Below the pieces are notes generated by a model. That model was not told where the DNA came from. It ran no database searches and was given only the letters and a program-made list of their open reading frames with translations. DNA of 9,405 nucleotides, from contig JAUWMO010000123.1 of NCBI GenBank assembly GCA_030613125.1, positions 1-9,405 of the forward strand. The letters are read 5' to 3'. This stretch comes from Bacteroidota bacterium (GTDB lineage: Bacteria > Bacteroidota > Bacteroidia > Bacteroidales > VadinHA17). How positions within the stretch are numbered: the first letter of the stretch is position 1; every line of letters begins with the position of its first letter. A program made the position numbers and the translations under genes. Shown one piece after another: positions 1-6,622 of this stretch.

Positions 1-638
1 TCTAGATAATCAGTTGTAGTAAATCGTCCACCCAGTTCAAATCCGATATTCCAATCTGGTGTAAGGCCATATTTCAGACCCAGACCTAACGGAAAGGCCA
101 ATGCAACTTTCGAAAAATCTGTAGAAGTACGGTTATTCGGATCTTCAAGAACTTTAGGAAAAAAGAAAACGGGTCCAAAACCTGCAAATCCATAAAAACT
201 AATACTTGAAGCAAATGATATCATGCCCTTGCCCTTCATCATTAGATAATTGTTGGCACTTTTGTCCGGTATAAAAGCAAATTCACCCTGAAAAGTTGTT
301 TCAAACAATGAAGTCCTGAAAACTACTCCTCTGGTATCACTAGTACCATACTTATCATTACCATATAACCACCCATAATTAAGATTCATTTTCACCCAAA
401 TTCTTTCACGAAATTTATATCTGAAGCCGAAATGAATAACTGGTCTGGTAAATTTAAATACAACATCTTTTAAACCGGCTATATTTTCCTTAGGTGTTAT
501 ACTTCCAATATCTCCCATATAAAATGTCCCTCCCAGCCCCGCCTCTGCTTCATACCTTTTCATTTTCCATACCTGAGAATGGACTGACCCGGAAATCAGG
601 AACAAGATTGTCAAAAAAATAAGGAATGTCCGTTTCAT
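1..638 (-). CDS. PorG/DUF6089-like outer-membrane beta-barrel protein, 3' end cut by window edge
   Basis: Reading leftward from the ATG at 638-636 gives an open frame of 212 codons that runs off the window. It starts with a Sec signal peptide (MKRTFLIFLTILFLISG, cleavage probably near residues 20-22, before SQVW). The mature part has the glycine- and aromatic-rich alternation of a small outer-membrane barrel. It includes EAGLGGTFYMGDIG (about 32-45), a FRYKFRERIWVKMNLNYG strand pair (72-89) and a FSKVALAFPLGLGLKYGL segment (175-192). This resembles the DUF6089 family, whose known member PorG is a type IX secretion (T9SS) outer-membrane component. Family members are roughly 230-240 residues, so only a short C-terminal piece should be missing. 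In related genomes uppS and bamA often follow, which would lie beyond the left edge. A T9SS role is inferred from family only; DUF6089 proteins also occur as generic barrel proteins. Confidence 0.75.
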   Translation of the reverse strand, partial: MKRTFLIFLTILFLISGSVHSQVWKMKRYEAEAGLGGTFYMGDIGSITPKENIAGLKDVVFKFTRPVIHFGFRYKFRERIWVKMNLNYGWLYGNDKYGTSDTRGVVFRTSLFETTFQGEFAFIPDKSANNYLMMKGKGMISFASSISFYGFAGFGPVFFFPKVLEDPNNRTSTDFSKVALAFPLGLGLKYGLTPDWNIGFELGGRFTTTDYL

Positions 639-658
639 AACCACTTTACATTAAGTCA

Positions 659-666
659 CAAAATTA
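659..666 (-). promoter_or_regulatory. Candidate -7 box for the porG-like gene
   Basis: On the minus strand these bases read TAATTTTG, an exact match to the Bacteroidota -7 consensus TAnnTTTG. Transcription would start near 652, giving a leader of about 14 nt before the ATG at 638. No TTG -33 element is visible at the right distance, and the region is very AT-rich, so a chance match is possible. The rest of the 130-bp gap (639-768) is AT-rich with no further feature I can support. Confidence 0.4.
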
Positions 667-768
667 AGAATAAAATTATAAGAAAAATATTAAAAATCTT
701 AATGTTTGCCAAATATCTGTTTTGAATTGAAAAATCAAATTGCAATTAATTTAAAAAAAATAAGATAA

Positions 769-1641
769 TCAATTCCTTTTATCCATCCCCCACATAAGTT
801 TTGATCGAATAGTTTTATAAAAACTATGACCTGGAAGTCTTAGCATCTTTACTGTTTCATCAGCTCTTTTAATAAATAAATCAACAGAAGTATTAAGATT
901 ATAAGAACGATAATCCGCAGAAACCAGATATTCCGAACTTCTGCCATCAACTTTTAAACGTATTTCATGATAATCTGGTATAACTACAGGCCTGACTGCA
1001 AGAGTATGTGGTGAAATTGGTGAAATAATGAAATTCCTGGAACCCGGAATTACAATAGGGCCACCAACACTCAAAGAGTATGCCGTTGATCCTGTGGGTG
1101 TGGAAATGATCAGGCCATCAGCCCAATAAGAATTCAGAAGTTCACCATTCAAATATGCATGGATAGTAATCATTCTTGAGTTTTTTTTCTGAATTGCAAT
1201 TTCATTCAGGGCAAAATCATAATACATACCATCCGAAGTTCTAATTTCTATTAGTGAACGTTCTTCAACAGTAAACTCCCCGCGTAAAATATAATCTATA
1301 GATTGTTTTACGTCTTCTTTAGAAATATTAGCCAGAAAACCCAATCTGCCACTATTTATTCCTACAATTGGGATATTCCTTCCTTTTGCCATGGCAGCAG
1401 CCTCAAGAAATGTTCCGTCTCCCCCAATACTAAAAAGATAATTTAAATCCTCTGGCAAATCCTCCACAACCTTGTAGATCCGGATATTTTCATTGATTTC
1501 TGGTATTGTGTTTCTGACAAAGGTCATAAAAGAGTCCACAATCCAAACTTCAGCTCCGACATCAAAAAGATTATTAATGAAAGATTTCATAACTGGTATG
1601 AAATTAACATTAAAAGTTTTACCATAAATTGCTGCTTTCAT
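769..1641 (-). CDS. nadK: NAD kinase
   Basis: Cytosolic ATP-NAD kinase that phosphorylates NAD+ at the 2'-hydroxyl of the adenosine ribose to make NADP+. The 290-residue product is the usual length for the bacterial family. The hallmark GGDGT motif is at residues 73-77, inside FSIGGDGTFLEAA, with Asp75 as the expected catalytic base. It is followed by GINSGRLGFLA (94-104), the NE pair at 146-147, and the NAD-binding block ADGLIISTPTGSTAYSLSVGG (174-194). The C-terminal beta-rich domain includes SPISPHTLAVRPVVIP (207-222). The ATG at 1641 gives a natural N-terminus beginning MKAAIYG, typical of this group. It lies 24 bp downstream of the CBS-domain gene on the same strand, so the two are probably cotranscribed. 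Nothing is missing or odd. Confidence 0.96.
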   Translation of the reverse strand: MKAAIYGKTFNVNFIPVMKSFINNLFDVGAEVWIVDSFMTFVRNTIPEINENIRIYKVVEDLPEDLNYLFSIGGDGTFLEAAAMAKGRNIPIVGINSGRLGFLANISKEDVKQSIDYILRGEFTVEERSLIEIRTSDGMYYDFALNEIAIQKKNSRMITIHAYLNGELLNSYWADGLIISTPTGSTAYSLSVGGPIVIPGSRNFIISPISPHTLAVRPVVIPDYHEIRLKVDGRSSEYLVSADYRSYNLNTSVDLFIKRADETVKMLRLPGHSFYKTIRSKLMWGMDKRN

Positions 1642-1665
1642 ACCTGCAAATTAATCATAAAGAGA

Positions 1666-2331
1666 TTAAATATTTAAATATTTCATAAAAGATTCAAATC
1701 TACTGTTATAAAGAGAGTCCATTTCATCTTCAGCCATAAAAGAAGCCTTTATATTATAATTAAATCTTTCGAAAGTGTGGATTATTGATGTTAGATCGGT
1801 CCGGTTTACCTTTAAGATGACCTCCAGTTTCATTGATTCATCCGGTGAAGAAATATACAAACTAAGGATCTTAGCGTCATTTGATTCAATAATCTCTGCA
1901 ATTTTTATTAAAGAATAATCATTTTGATGTAACTCCAAAACAATAATTCCACCCGGATTCTTTACCGCCATGAGATCTGCAAAATATTGAATCAAATCAT
2001 TGGTAGTAATTAATCCCAGATAATTCTTTTTGTCATCAAGAACAGGCACAACGGTAAGATTTAGCCTTGAAACCAGCTCAATAACCTCATAAATATGTTG
2101 CCCGGCCAAAACAAATGGGCTAAAAAGAGAAAGGTTGTGATTTCCTATTGGTTCGTCAGCCAGATTCAGGTCATAAATATCTGTATCAGAAATGAGGCCG
2201 AGAAACTCTTTATTATTCACTATTGGCAGATGAGAAATCCTGAAAATTTCCATCCAACTTAAGGCCTTCAAGCCAGTGTCTGAAGTTTTTAAAGCCGGAA
2301 CAACTTCGGATATCAGTTCTTTTGCTATCAT
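1666..2331 (-). CDS. CBS-domain protein with C-terminal ACT-like region
   Basis: A 221-residue soluble protein with two CBS motifs. The first covers about residues 8-56, with HLPIVNNKEFLGLISDTDI at 34-52. The second covers about 75-118, with VPVLDDKKNYLGLITTNDL at 95-113. Paired CBS domains usually form a Bateman module that binds an adenine nucleotide. The remaining part (about 128-200, starting GGIIVLELHQNDYSLIKIAEIIESNDAKI) has the strand-helix-strand pattern of an ACT-like small-molecule sensor fold. No catalytic domain or membrane segment is present. As first gene of the minus-strand group it sits directly upstream of NAD kinase, an arrangement I recall as common in Bacteroidota. A link to adenylate or NAD(P) status is plausible but is inference from position. 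The ligand and partner are unknown. Confidence 0.85.
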   Translation of the reverse strand: MIAKELISEVVPALKTSDTGLKALSWMEIFRISHLPIVNNKEFLGLISDTDIYDLNLADEPIGNHNLSLFSPFVLAGQHIYEVIELVSRLNLTVVPVLDDKKNYLGLITTNDLIQYFADLMAVKNPGGIIVLELHQNDYSLIKIAEIIESNDAKILSLYISSPDESMKLEVILKVNRTDLTSIIHTFERFNYNIKASFMAEDEMDSLYNSRFESFMKYLNI

Positions 2332-2347
2332 AATGTTACTACTTCTC

Positions 2348-2355
2348 CTAAAATA
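2348..2355 (-). promoter_or_regulatory. Weak candidate -7 box for the CBS/nadK group
   Basis: The minus strand reads TATTTTAG, a 7 of 8 match to TAnnTTTG, which would start transcription about 10 nt before the ATG at 2331. No -33 TTG is seen at the expected distance. An AGGAG lies on the minus strand at 2349-2345, 13 nt before the start codon, rather far for a ribosome binding site. Support is weak. Confidence 0.25.
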
Positions 2356-2363
2356 CTATTAAT

Positions 2364-2394
2364 TTTGTAAAAGTCCTACTAACATATAAGTTTA
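2364..2394 (+). promoter_or_regulatory. Candidate -33/-7 promoter for pdxJ and the hydrolase
   Basis: TTTG at 2364-2367 is followed after 19 bp by TAAGTTTA at 2387-2394. This matches the Bacteroidota -33 element plus a 7 of 8 match to the -7 box TAnnTTTG, and would start transcription near 2401, about 12 nt before the pdxJ ATG. Alternatively TAATTTTG at 2360-2367 is itself an exact -7 box with a start near 2374. The two readings overlap and exclude each other, because the TTTG serves as -33 in one and as part of -7 in the other. Confidence 0.45.
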
Positions 2395-2412
2395 GGTATT
2401 ATTTTTTATTAT

Positions 2413-3126
2413 ATGACCAGGTTAAGCGTAAATATAAATAAAATTGCAACATTAAGAAACGCCAGGGGAGGTGATTTGCCAAATGTCCTTGAAGCTGCCA
2501 TTAACTGTGAAAGATATGGAGCCCAGGGGATTACTGTTCATCCCCGACCGGATGAACGTCATATTCGGTATCAGGATGTTCGTGACATCAGGCCAATTGT
2601 CACTACAGAATTAAATATTGAAGGCTATCCAACCGATAAATTCATATCCCTTGTTCTGGAAGTATTACCCCATCAGGTAACCCTTGTTCCCGATCCGCCT
2701 GGTGCAATTACTTCAAATCAAGGTTGGGATACTAAAAAACATACAAGTTTTTTAAAGAAAATCGTACAGATATTTCAGGTTAAAGGTATTAGAACTTCAA
2801 TCTTTGTTGATACCACTGATGAAAATATCATTTACGCAGCTAAGACAGGAACTGATAGGATAGAACTTTATACAGAACCATTTGCCAGGAAATTTTCAAC
2901 AAATAAGGACATTGCTGTCTTACCATTTAGTAATGCCGCAAAAATTGCACATGATAATAATCTTGAAATCAATGCCGGTCACGATCTGAATCTTTTAAAC
3001 CTGAAGTTTTTTTGCACAAATGTTCCCCATATTAAGGAAGTATCCATTGGTCATGCACTTATTTCTGATTCTCTCTATTATGGTTTAGAGAATACAATTC
3101 AAATGTATCTCAGGCAATTAAAATAA
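2413..3126 (+). CDS. pdxJ: Pyridoxine 5'-phosphate synthase
   Basis: Cytosolic TIM-barrel enzyme that condenses 1-deoxy-D-xylulose 5-phosphate with 3-amino-2-oxopropyl phosphate to form pyridoxine 5'-phosphate, the ring-closing step of DXP-dependent vitamin B6 synthesis. The 237 residues match the family length. Visible active-site positions, by alignment to the E. coli enzyme, are Asn7, Arg18, His43, Arg45, His50, Glu70, Thr100, His190-Asp191 (in NAGHDL) and Gly213-His214 (in SIGHAL). The E. coli Asp-His pair that follows the first Asn is Asn9-Lys10 here (VNINKIATLRNAR). I recall this as the Bacteroidota form rather than damage. The ATG at 2413 gives the standard N-terminus. The stop (3124-3126) overlaps the hydrolase start by one base, indicating translational coupling. 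Confidence 0.96.
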   Translation: MTRLSVNINKIATLRNARGGDLPNVLEAAINCERYGAQGITVHPRPDERHIRYQDVRDIRPIVTTELNIEGYPTDKFISLVLEVLPHQVTLVPDPPGAITSNQGWDTKKHTSFLKKIVQIFQVKGIRTSIFVDTTDENIIYAAKTGTDRIELYTEPFARKFSTNKDIAVLPFSNAAKIAHDNNLEINAGHDLNLLNLKFFCTNVPHIKEVSIGHALISDSLYYGLENTIQMYLRQLK

Positions 3127-3935
3127 TGAAGCTTTATTACAGGAAATATGGTGAAGGTCCTACATTAATTATTGTTCATGGATTATATGGAGCTTCTGAT
3201 AATTGGGTACATATTGGGAAACTTCTCGGAAAGCACTTCGAAGTATTTATTATTGATCAGAGAAACCATGGACGTTCTCCACACAGCAATACACACAATT
3301 ACCATTCAATGAAAAAGGATCTTCATGAGTTTATAGAGGAACATTCAATATCTAAAACAATACTGGTTGGACACTCAATGGGCGGGAAAACCGTTATGTC
3401 TTATGCCGGGGAATATCCGGAAAAAATAAATGGTCTGGTTGTTGTTGATATTGCCCCGAAATCATATTTGAATTCCGTAAAAACCTGGAAAAATATCATT
3501 GATCATGGTACAATTATTAAAGCCATGAACAATGTTGATTTCAGTACTGTTAAGATCCGCTCTGATGTAGATATTGTTCTTAAAGATCATATTTCTACTG
3601 AAATGATCAGGCAGTTCCTAATGAAGAACTTACATAGAAATAAGGATCAAACATTTAAATGGAGCTTAAATCTTAAAGCCATCAAAAATAATCTTAACGA
3701 TATTCTGGCCGGTTTTAATGAGAATGAATTTGAATCAGGAAATCAGATAACAGGATTTCCGGTTTTGTTCATAAGAGGCTCATATTCCAACTATATCCTG
3801 GATGAGGATTTTCCCTTGATCCATAAAATTTTTCCTTATGCTGAAATTAAAACTATTCCTGAAACAGGTCATTGGCTTCATGTGGAAAAACCAGACTTTT
3901 TAGTGAGTACAATTCTGCATTATTTTATTGGGTAA
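3126..3935 (+). CDS. Alpha/beta hydrolase, YbfF/ABHD11-like esterase family
   Basis: A 269-residue soluble alpha/beta-hydrolase. The oxyanion-hole region is VHGLYGASDNW (17-27), with His18-Gly19. IIDQRNHGRSPHS (42-54) is typical of this subfamily. The nucleophile elbow GHSMGG (82-87) gives Ser84. VVVDIAPKSY (105-114) contains Asp108, likely the acid of the triad as in YbfF-type enzymes, though an acid nearer the C-terminus (Asp226 or Asp228) cannot be excluded. The catalytic histidine is His249 in ETGHWLHVEKP. The gene starts on an ATG overlapping the pdxJ stop (TAATG), so it is translated with pdxJ and probably shares its promoter. Its natural substrate is unknown: the family hydrolyses short acyl esters in vitro. 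A link to B6 metabolism would be guilt by association only. Confidence 0.88.
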   Translation: MKLYYRKYGEGPTLIIVHGLYGASDNWVHIGKLLGKHFEVFIIDQRNHGRSPHSNTHNYHSMKKDLHEFIEEHSISKTILVGHSMGGKTVMSYAGEYPEKINGLVVVDIAPKSYLNSVKTWKNIIDHGTIIKAMNNVDFSTVKIRSDVDIVLKDHISTEMIRQFLMKNLHRNKDQTFKWSLNLKAIKNNLNDILAGFNENEFESGNQITGFPVLFIRGSYSNYILDEDFPLIHKIFPYAEIKTIPETGHWLHVEKPDFLVSTILHYFIG

Positions 3936-3945
3936 TCAATGCTTC

Positions 3946-4671
3946 TTATTCAAATGTTGTTGATTCAATTTTATCTTCAGAAATCTGTTGTTTCCCCTGA
4001 AAAAGAAGAAATAACTGGACAACCGTCAATACATCTTTCTCGCAATAAGCAACAATCTTAGTCAGGTCATGGTCTTTCCAGTATATGTCACATACCATAC
4101 TTCCATCCATATCATCTTTTGGACCAGGAATGTTGAATAGCGATGCCAGCAGATCTAAAGAAGTGTAATGCTTATAATCCCCAAATTTCCATAACTCCAT
4201 GGTATCAATGAAAGATACTTCCCAGGGTTTCTTCCCCGCAATATCGAGTAAGACTGGCAAATTTAGATTATTAACAAGTATTCTCCGGGCCAGATAAGGA
4301 AAATCAAATTCCTTACCATTGTGTGCACAAAGGAAAATTTCTGGTTTTTTGCTAAGTTTCTCAAGTAATTGAATGAAACCCCCAAGTAATTCTTTCTCGT
4401 CATTTCCATAGAAGGATTTCAGTCTCAGACGAGTACCAGGTCCTTGAGCATATACAATACCAACAGAAATACAAATAACCTTTCCGAATTCAGCATAAAT
4501 ACCAGCCCTCTGATACACATCTGATGCGAGTTCATCATCTTTTCTAAAGTAACTGGATTTCTTCTCCCACAATTGTTGCTTTTTTTCAGAAAGTTTTTCA
4601 AATTCATCGACTTCAGGAACAGTTTCAATATCGAGAAATAAGATATTCTCCGGTTTTAAGTTTTTGAGCAT
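3946..4671 (-). CDS. Predicted 3'-5' exonuclease, PolB-like DEDDy type
   Basis: A 241-residue stand-alone exonuclease domain of the DNA polymerase B exonuclease type (DNA_pol_B_exo2-like). The three acidic motifs are in order. Exo I is LDIET (13-17), with Asp14 and Glu16. Exo II is HNGKEFDFPYLARR (117-130), with Asp123. Exo III is YCEKDV (209-214), with Tyr209 and Asp213, the DEDDy spacing. All metal-binding acids are present, so it should be active on a 3' end of DNA or RNA. No polymerase, helicase or membrane segment is attached. It lies 27 bp downstream of uridine kinase on the same strand, so the two are likely one transcript. Its stop is only 10 bp from the convergent hydrolase stop. The physiological substrate (repair, RNA processing or other) cannot be told from sequence. 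Confidence 0.87.
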   Translation of the reverse strand: MLKNLKPENILFLDIETVPEVDEFEKLSEKKQQLWEKKSSYFRKDDELASDVYQRAGIYAEFGKVICISVGIVYAQGPGTRLRLKSFYGNDEKELLGGFIQLLEKLSKKPEIFLCAHNGKEFDFPYLARRILVNNLNLPVLLDIAGKKPWEVSFIDTMELWKFGDYKHYTSLDLLASLFNIPGPKDDMDGSMVCDIYWKDHDLTKIVAYCEKDVLTVVQLFLLFQGKQQISEDKIESTTFE

Positions 4672-4698
4672 GTAGATGTGTATTTTTTCAAAATATGG

Positions 4699-5325
4699 TT
4701 ATCTTTTCTCAGAATGTTTATACAAGACTTGTTGTATTGTATCAACTAAAATATTAACTCCTACCTTATTGTTCCCACCCTGAGGGATTATAAGATCAGC
4801 GTATTTTTTTGAAGGTTCAACAAATTGCAAATGCATGGGTTTTACAGTTTTATCATATCTTTCAAGCACTTCCCCAATTGATCTTCCTCTATCAATAATA
4901 TCTCTGTTTATTACCCTAATTAGACGGTCATCAGCATCTGCATCCACATATACTTTAATATCAAGCAATTTCCTAAGAGGAGGATTAGTCAGGATCAATA
5001 TCCCTTCCACAATTATTACATGTTTCGGAACAACCATTATAGTTTCATTGGCCCGGGTACAGGTTAAATATGAATAAATAGGCTGTTTTATTGACTCTCC
5101 TCTTTTAAGTTTTTTTAAGTGATCTACAAGTAATTTGAATTCGATAGATCTGGGATGATCAAAGTTGATCTCTTGTCTCACTTCTAATGGAAGGTGGCTA
5201 TTATCTTTGTAATAAGCATCTTGTGATATGACAACAACTTCTCCTTCAGGAAGTCTTTCTGTAATTTTCCTGACTACAGTTGTTTTCCCAGAACCCGTAC
5301 CGCCTGCAATTCCAACTATAAGCAT
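4699..5325 (-). CDS. udk: Uridine kinase (uridine/cytidine kinase)
   Basis: Cytosolic pyrimidine-salvage enzyme that phosphorylates uridine or cytidine to UMP or CMP. The 208 residues are the normal bacterial length. The P-loop GGTGSGKT is at residues 8-15, followed by the nucleoside-binding QDAYYKD (35-41, usually QDSYYKD), the NFDHP motif (54-58) and PIYSYLTCTRANETI (82-96). The Walker B-like VEGIL is at 107-111. The lid sequence RDIIDRGRSIGEVLERYDKTVKPMH runs over 141-165, and FVEPSKKYADLIIPQGG over 168-184. The ATG at 5325 puts the P-loop at the expected distance from the N-terminus. It is the first gene of the pair with the downstream exonuclease and is divergent from manA. A 126-bp gap separates the two starts. 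Confidence 0.95.
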   Translation of the reverse strand: MLIVGIAGGTGSGKTTVVRKITERLPEGEVVVISQDAYYKDNSHLPLEVRQEINFDHPRSIEFKLLVDHLKKLKRGESIKQPIYSYLTCTRANETIMVVPKHVIIVEGILILTNPPLRKLLDIKVYVDADADDRLIRVINRDIIDRGRSIGEVLERYDKTVKPMHLQFVEPSKKYADLIIPQGGNNKVGVNILVDTIQQVLYKHSEKR

Positions 5326-5376
5326 ATTTTTCCTATTTTAGCTTTTAAAAGAAATCTGTTTAATTCAACCAAGATA

Positions 5377-5409
5377 CAAATTATCAGAATTAATTTATAT
5401 CAATACCAA
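5377..5409 (-). promoter_or_regulatory. Candidate promoter for udk and the exonuclease
   Basis: On the minus strand TTG (5409-5407) is followed after 22 bp by ATAATTTG (5384-5377), a 7 of 8 match to TAnnTTTG. Transcription would start near 5370, giving a leader of about 45 nt. Spacing is at the long end of the 17-23 bp range reported for Bacteroidota. No exact -7 box is seen in the same gap for manA on the plus strand. Confidence 0.33.
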
Positions 5410-5451
5410 CATAAAAAAACAGGATCGGTTAACTAATAACACTATATCAGT

Positions 5452-6453
5452 ATGAATGAATTATACCCATTGAAATTTTATCCAATTATAAAGGAAATTA
5501 TATGGGGGGGAAATAAATTAAAGAAGGTATTAAATAAAGAAACCGGAAATATTCAGAAAGCAGCCGAAAGCTGGGAGATATCTGCTTATGAGAACAATAT
5601 ATCAATTGTCTCAAACGGATACCTGGCAGAAAACAACCTGAAAGAAATCATTGAAGTCTATATGGAAGATATTGTTGGAGACGTAATATACAATATGTTT
5701 GGCACTGAATTTCCTTTATTAATCAAATTCATTGATGCGAATGATATACTTTCGATCCAGGTCCATCCTGATGATAATCTCGCAAGAAAAAGACATAATG
5801 CCAGTGGGAAGACCGAAATGTGGTACATCGTTCAGGCTGAAAAAGGTTCAACTTTAATATCAGGTTTTAATAAAGAAATAAACAAAAAAATCTATAAGAA
5901 GCATTTCAATAATCATACACTTCCAGAAATCCTAAATTACGAAGAAGTTTCAGCCGGAGATGTATTTTTTATGCCTGCCGGTCGGGTTCATGCTATCGGA
6001 TCAGGTATTCTACTGGCAGAAATCCAGCAAACCTCAGATTTAACATATAGGATCTACGATTGGGATAGGACAGATAAAAAAGGTATGGAAAGGGAGCTTC
6101 ATACAAACCTGGCGATTGATGCCATTGATTACAGGCATTATGATAATTATAAAACCAATTATTCTATTGTTACAAATCAAACACAGCAGTTAATTCACTG
6201 TGATTATTTCACAACCAATCTCCTCAGATTTGATCAAAGAATAGAAAAAGATTATGCTTTCCTTGATTCATTTGTTATTTATATGTGTATTGATGGAGCC
6301 TTCAGCCTTGATTATGTTTCAGGGAAGATGAAAGTTGTTAAAGGAGAAACAATCTTATTGCCTGCTGCATTAAAAAAATTTATCCTGATATCTGATAAGG
6401 AAACAACAATCCTTGAGATATATTTATCAAAATATTCTGAAAATATTTACTGA
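5452..6453 (+). CDS. manA: Mannose-6-phosphate isomerase, class I
   Basis: Zinc-dependent cupin enzyme that interconverts mannose 6-phosphate and fructose 6-phosphate, linking glycolysis to GDP-mannose and other mannose-derived sugars. The 333-residue product resembles the short bacterial class I form. The four expected zinc ligands are visible: Gln103 and His105 in LSIQVHPDD, Glu122 in GKTEMWYIV, and His180 in MPAGRVHAIGSG. Arg200 in QTSDLTYRIYDWDR is the expected catalytic arginine. The N-terminal LKFYPIIKEIIWGGNKL (7-23) is the standard opening. The C-terminal part (about 245-333) is the second cupin-like half, without metal ligands, as is usual. It is divergent from udk and appears monocistronic, with hairpins downstream. 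No clear promoter box is seen upstream. Confidence 0.94.
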   Translation: MNELYPLKFYPIIKEIIWGGNKLKKVLNKETGNIQKAAESWEISAYENNISIVSNGYLAENNLKEIIEVYMEDIVGDVIYNMFGTEFPLLIKFIDANDILSIQVHPDDNLARKRHNASGKTEMWYIVQAEKGSTLISGFNKEINKKIYKKHFNNHTLPEILNYEEVSAGDVFFMPAGRVHAIGSGILLAEIQQTSDLTYRIYDWDRTDKKGMERELHTNLAIDAIDYRHYDNYKTNYSIVTNQTQQLIHCDYFTTNLLRFDQRIEKDYAFLDSFVIYMCIDGAFSLDYVSGKMKVVKGETILLPAALKKFILISDKETTILEIYLSKYSENIY

Positions 6454-6461
6454 TGATAAAT

Positions 6462-6477
6462 ACCGGATACCGGTTTT
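6462..6477 (+). terminator. Possible short terminator after manA
   Basis: ACCGG (6462-6466) and CCGGT (6470-6474) form a GC-rich 5-bp stem with a 3-nt ATA loop, followed by TTT (6475-6477), 9 bases after the manA stop. The stem is short and the T-run is brief, so it would be a weak intrinsic terminator at best. Confidence 0.35.
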
Positions 6478-6557
6478 AGTTTAATTAAAAGTCTTGATGG
6501 GCTCTGTGAAAGCTGTCTTATATGATGTCAATTTGGAGAATTAGGTGATGAAAAATG

Positions 6558-6584
6558 AAAGTTATATCTTTCGGATAACTTTTT
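6558..6584 (+). terminator. AT-rich hairpin with T-run between manA and the MORN lipoprotein gene
   Basis: AAAGTTAT (6558-6565) pairs perfectly with ATAACTTT (6575-6582) around a 9-nt loop (6566-6574), and the T-run extends to 6584. It could terminate manA transcription, or act as a leader hairpin in front of the lipoprotein gene 40 bp downstream. A 7 of 8 match to the -7 box (TATCTTAG, 6602-6609) lies between the hairpin and that gene, which would favour terminator followed by new promoter. The rest of the 169-bp gap shows nothing else I can support. Confidence 0.4.
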
Positions 6585-6622
6585 CAATAAATTAGAATTT
6601 ATATCTTAGATATTCTTTACAT

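Noticed and set aside
4425..5077. Open frames inside the exonuclease and uridine kinase genes on other frames (4425-4628 minus, 4835-5077 plus).
   Set aside because: They lie wholly inside well-supported genes and their translations show low-complexity shadow sequence with no motifs.
6497..6544. A 15-codon ATG frame (MGSVKAVLYDVNLEN) between manA and the lipoprotein gene.
   Set aside because: Very short, with no ribosome binding site and no recognisable product. It is expected by chance in a 169-bp gap.
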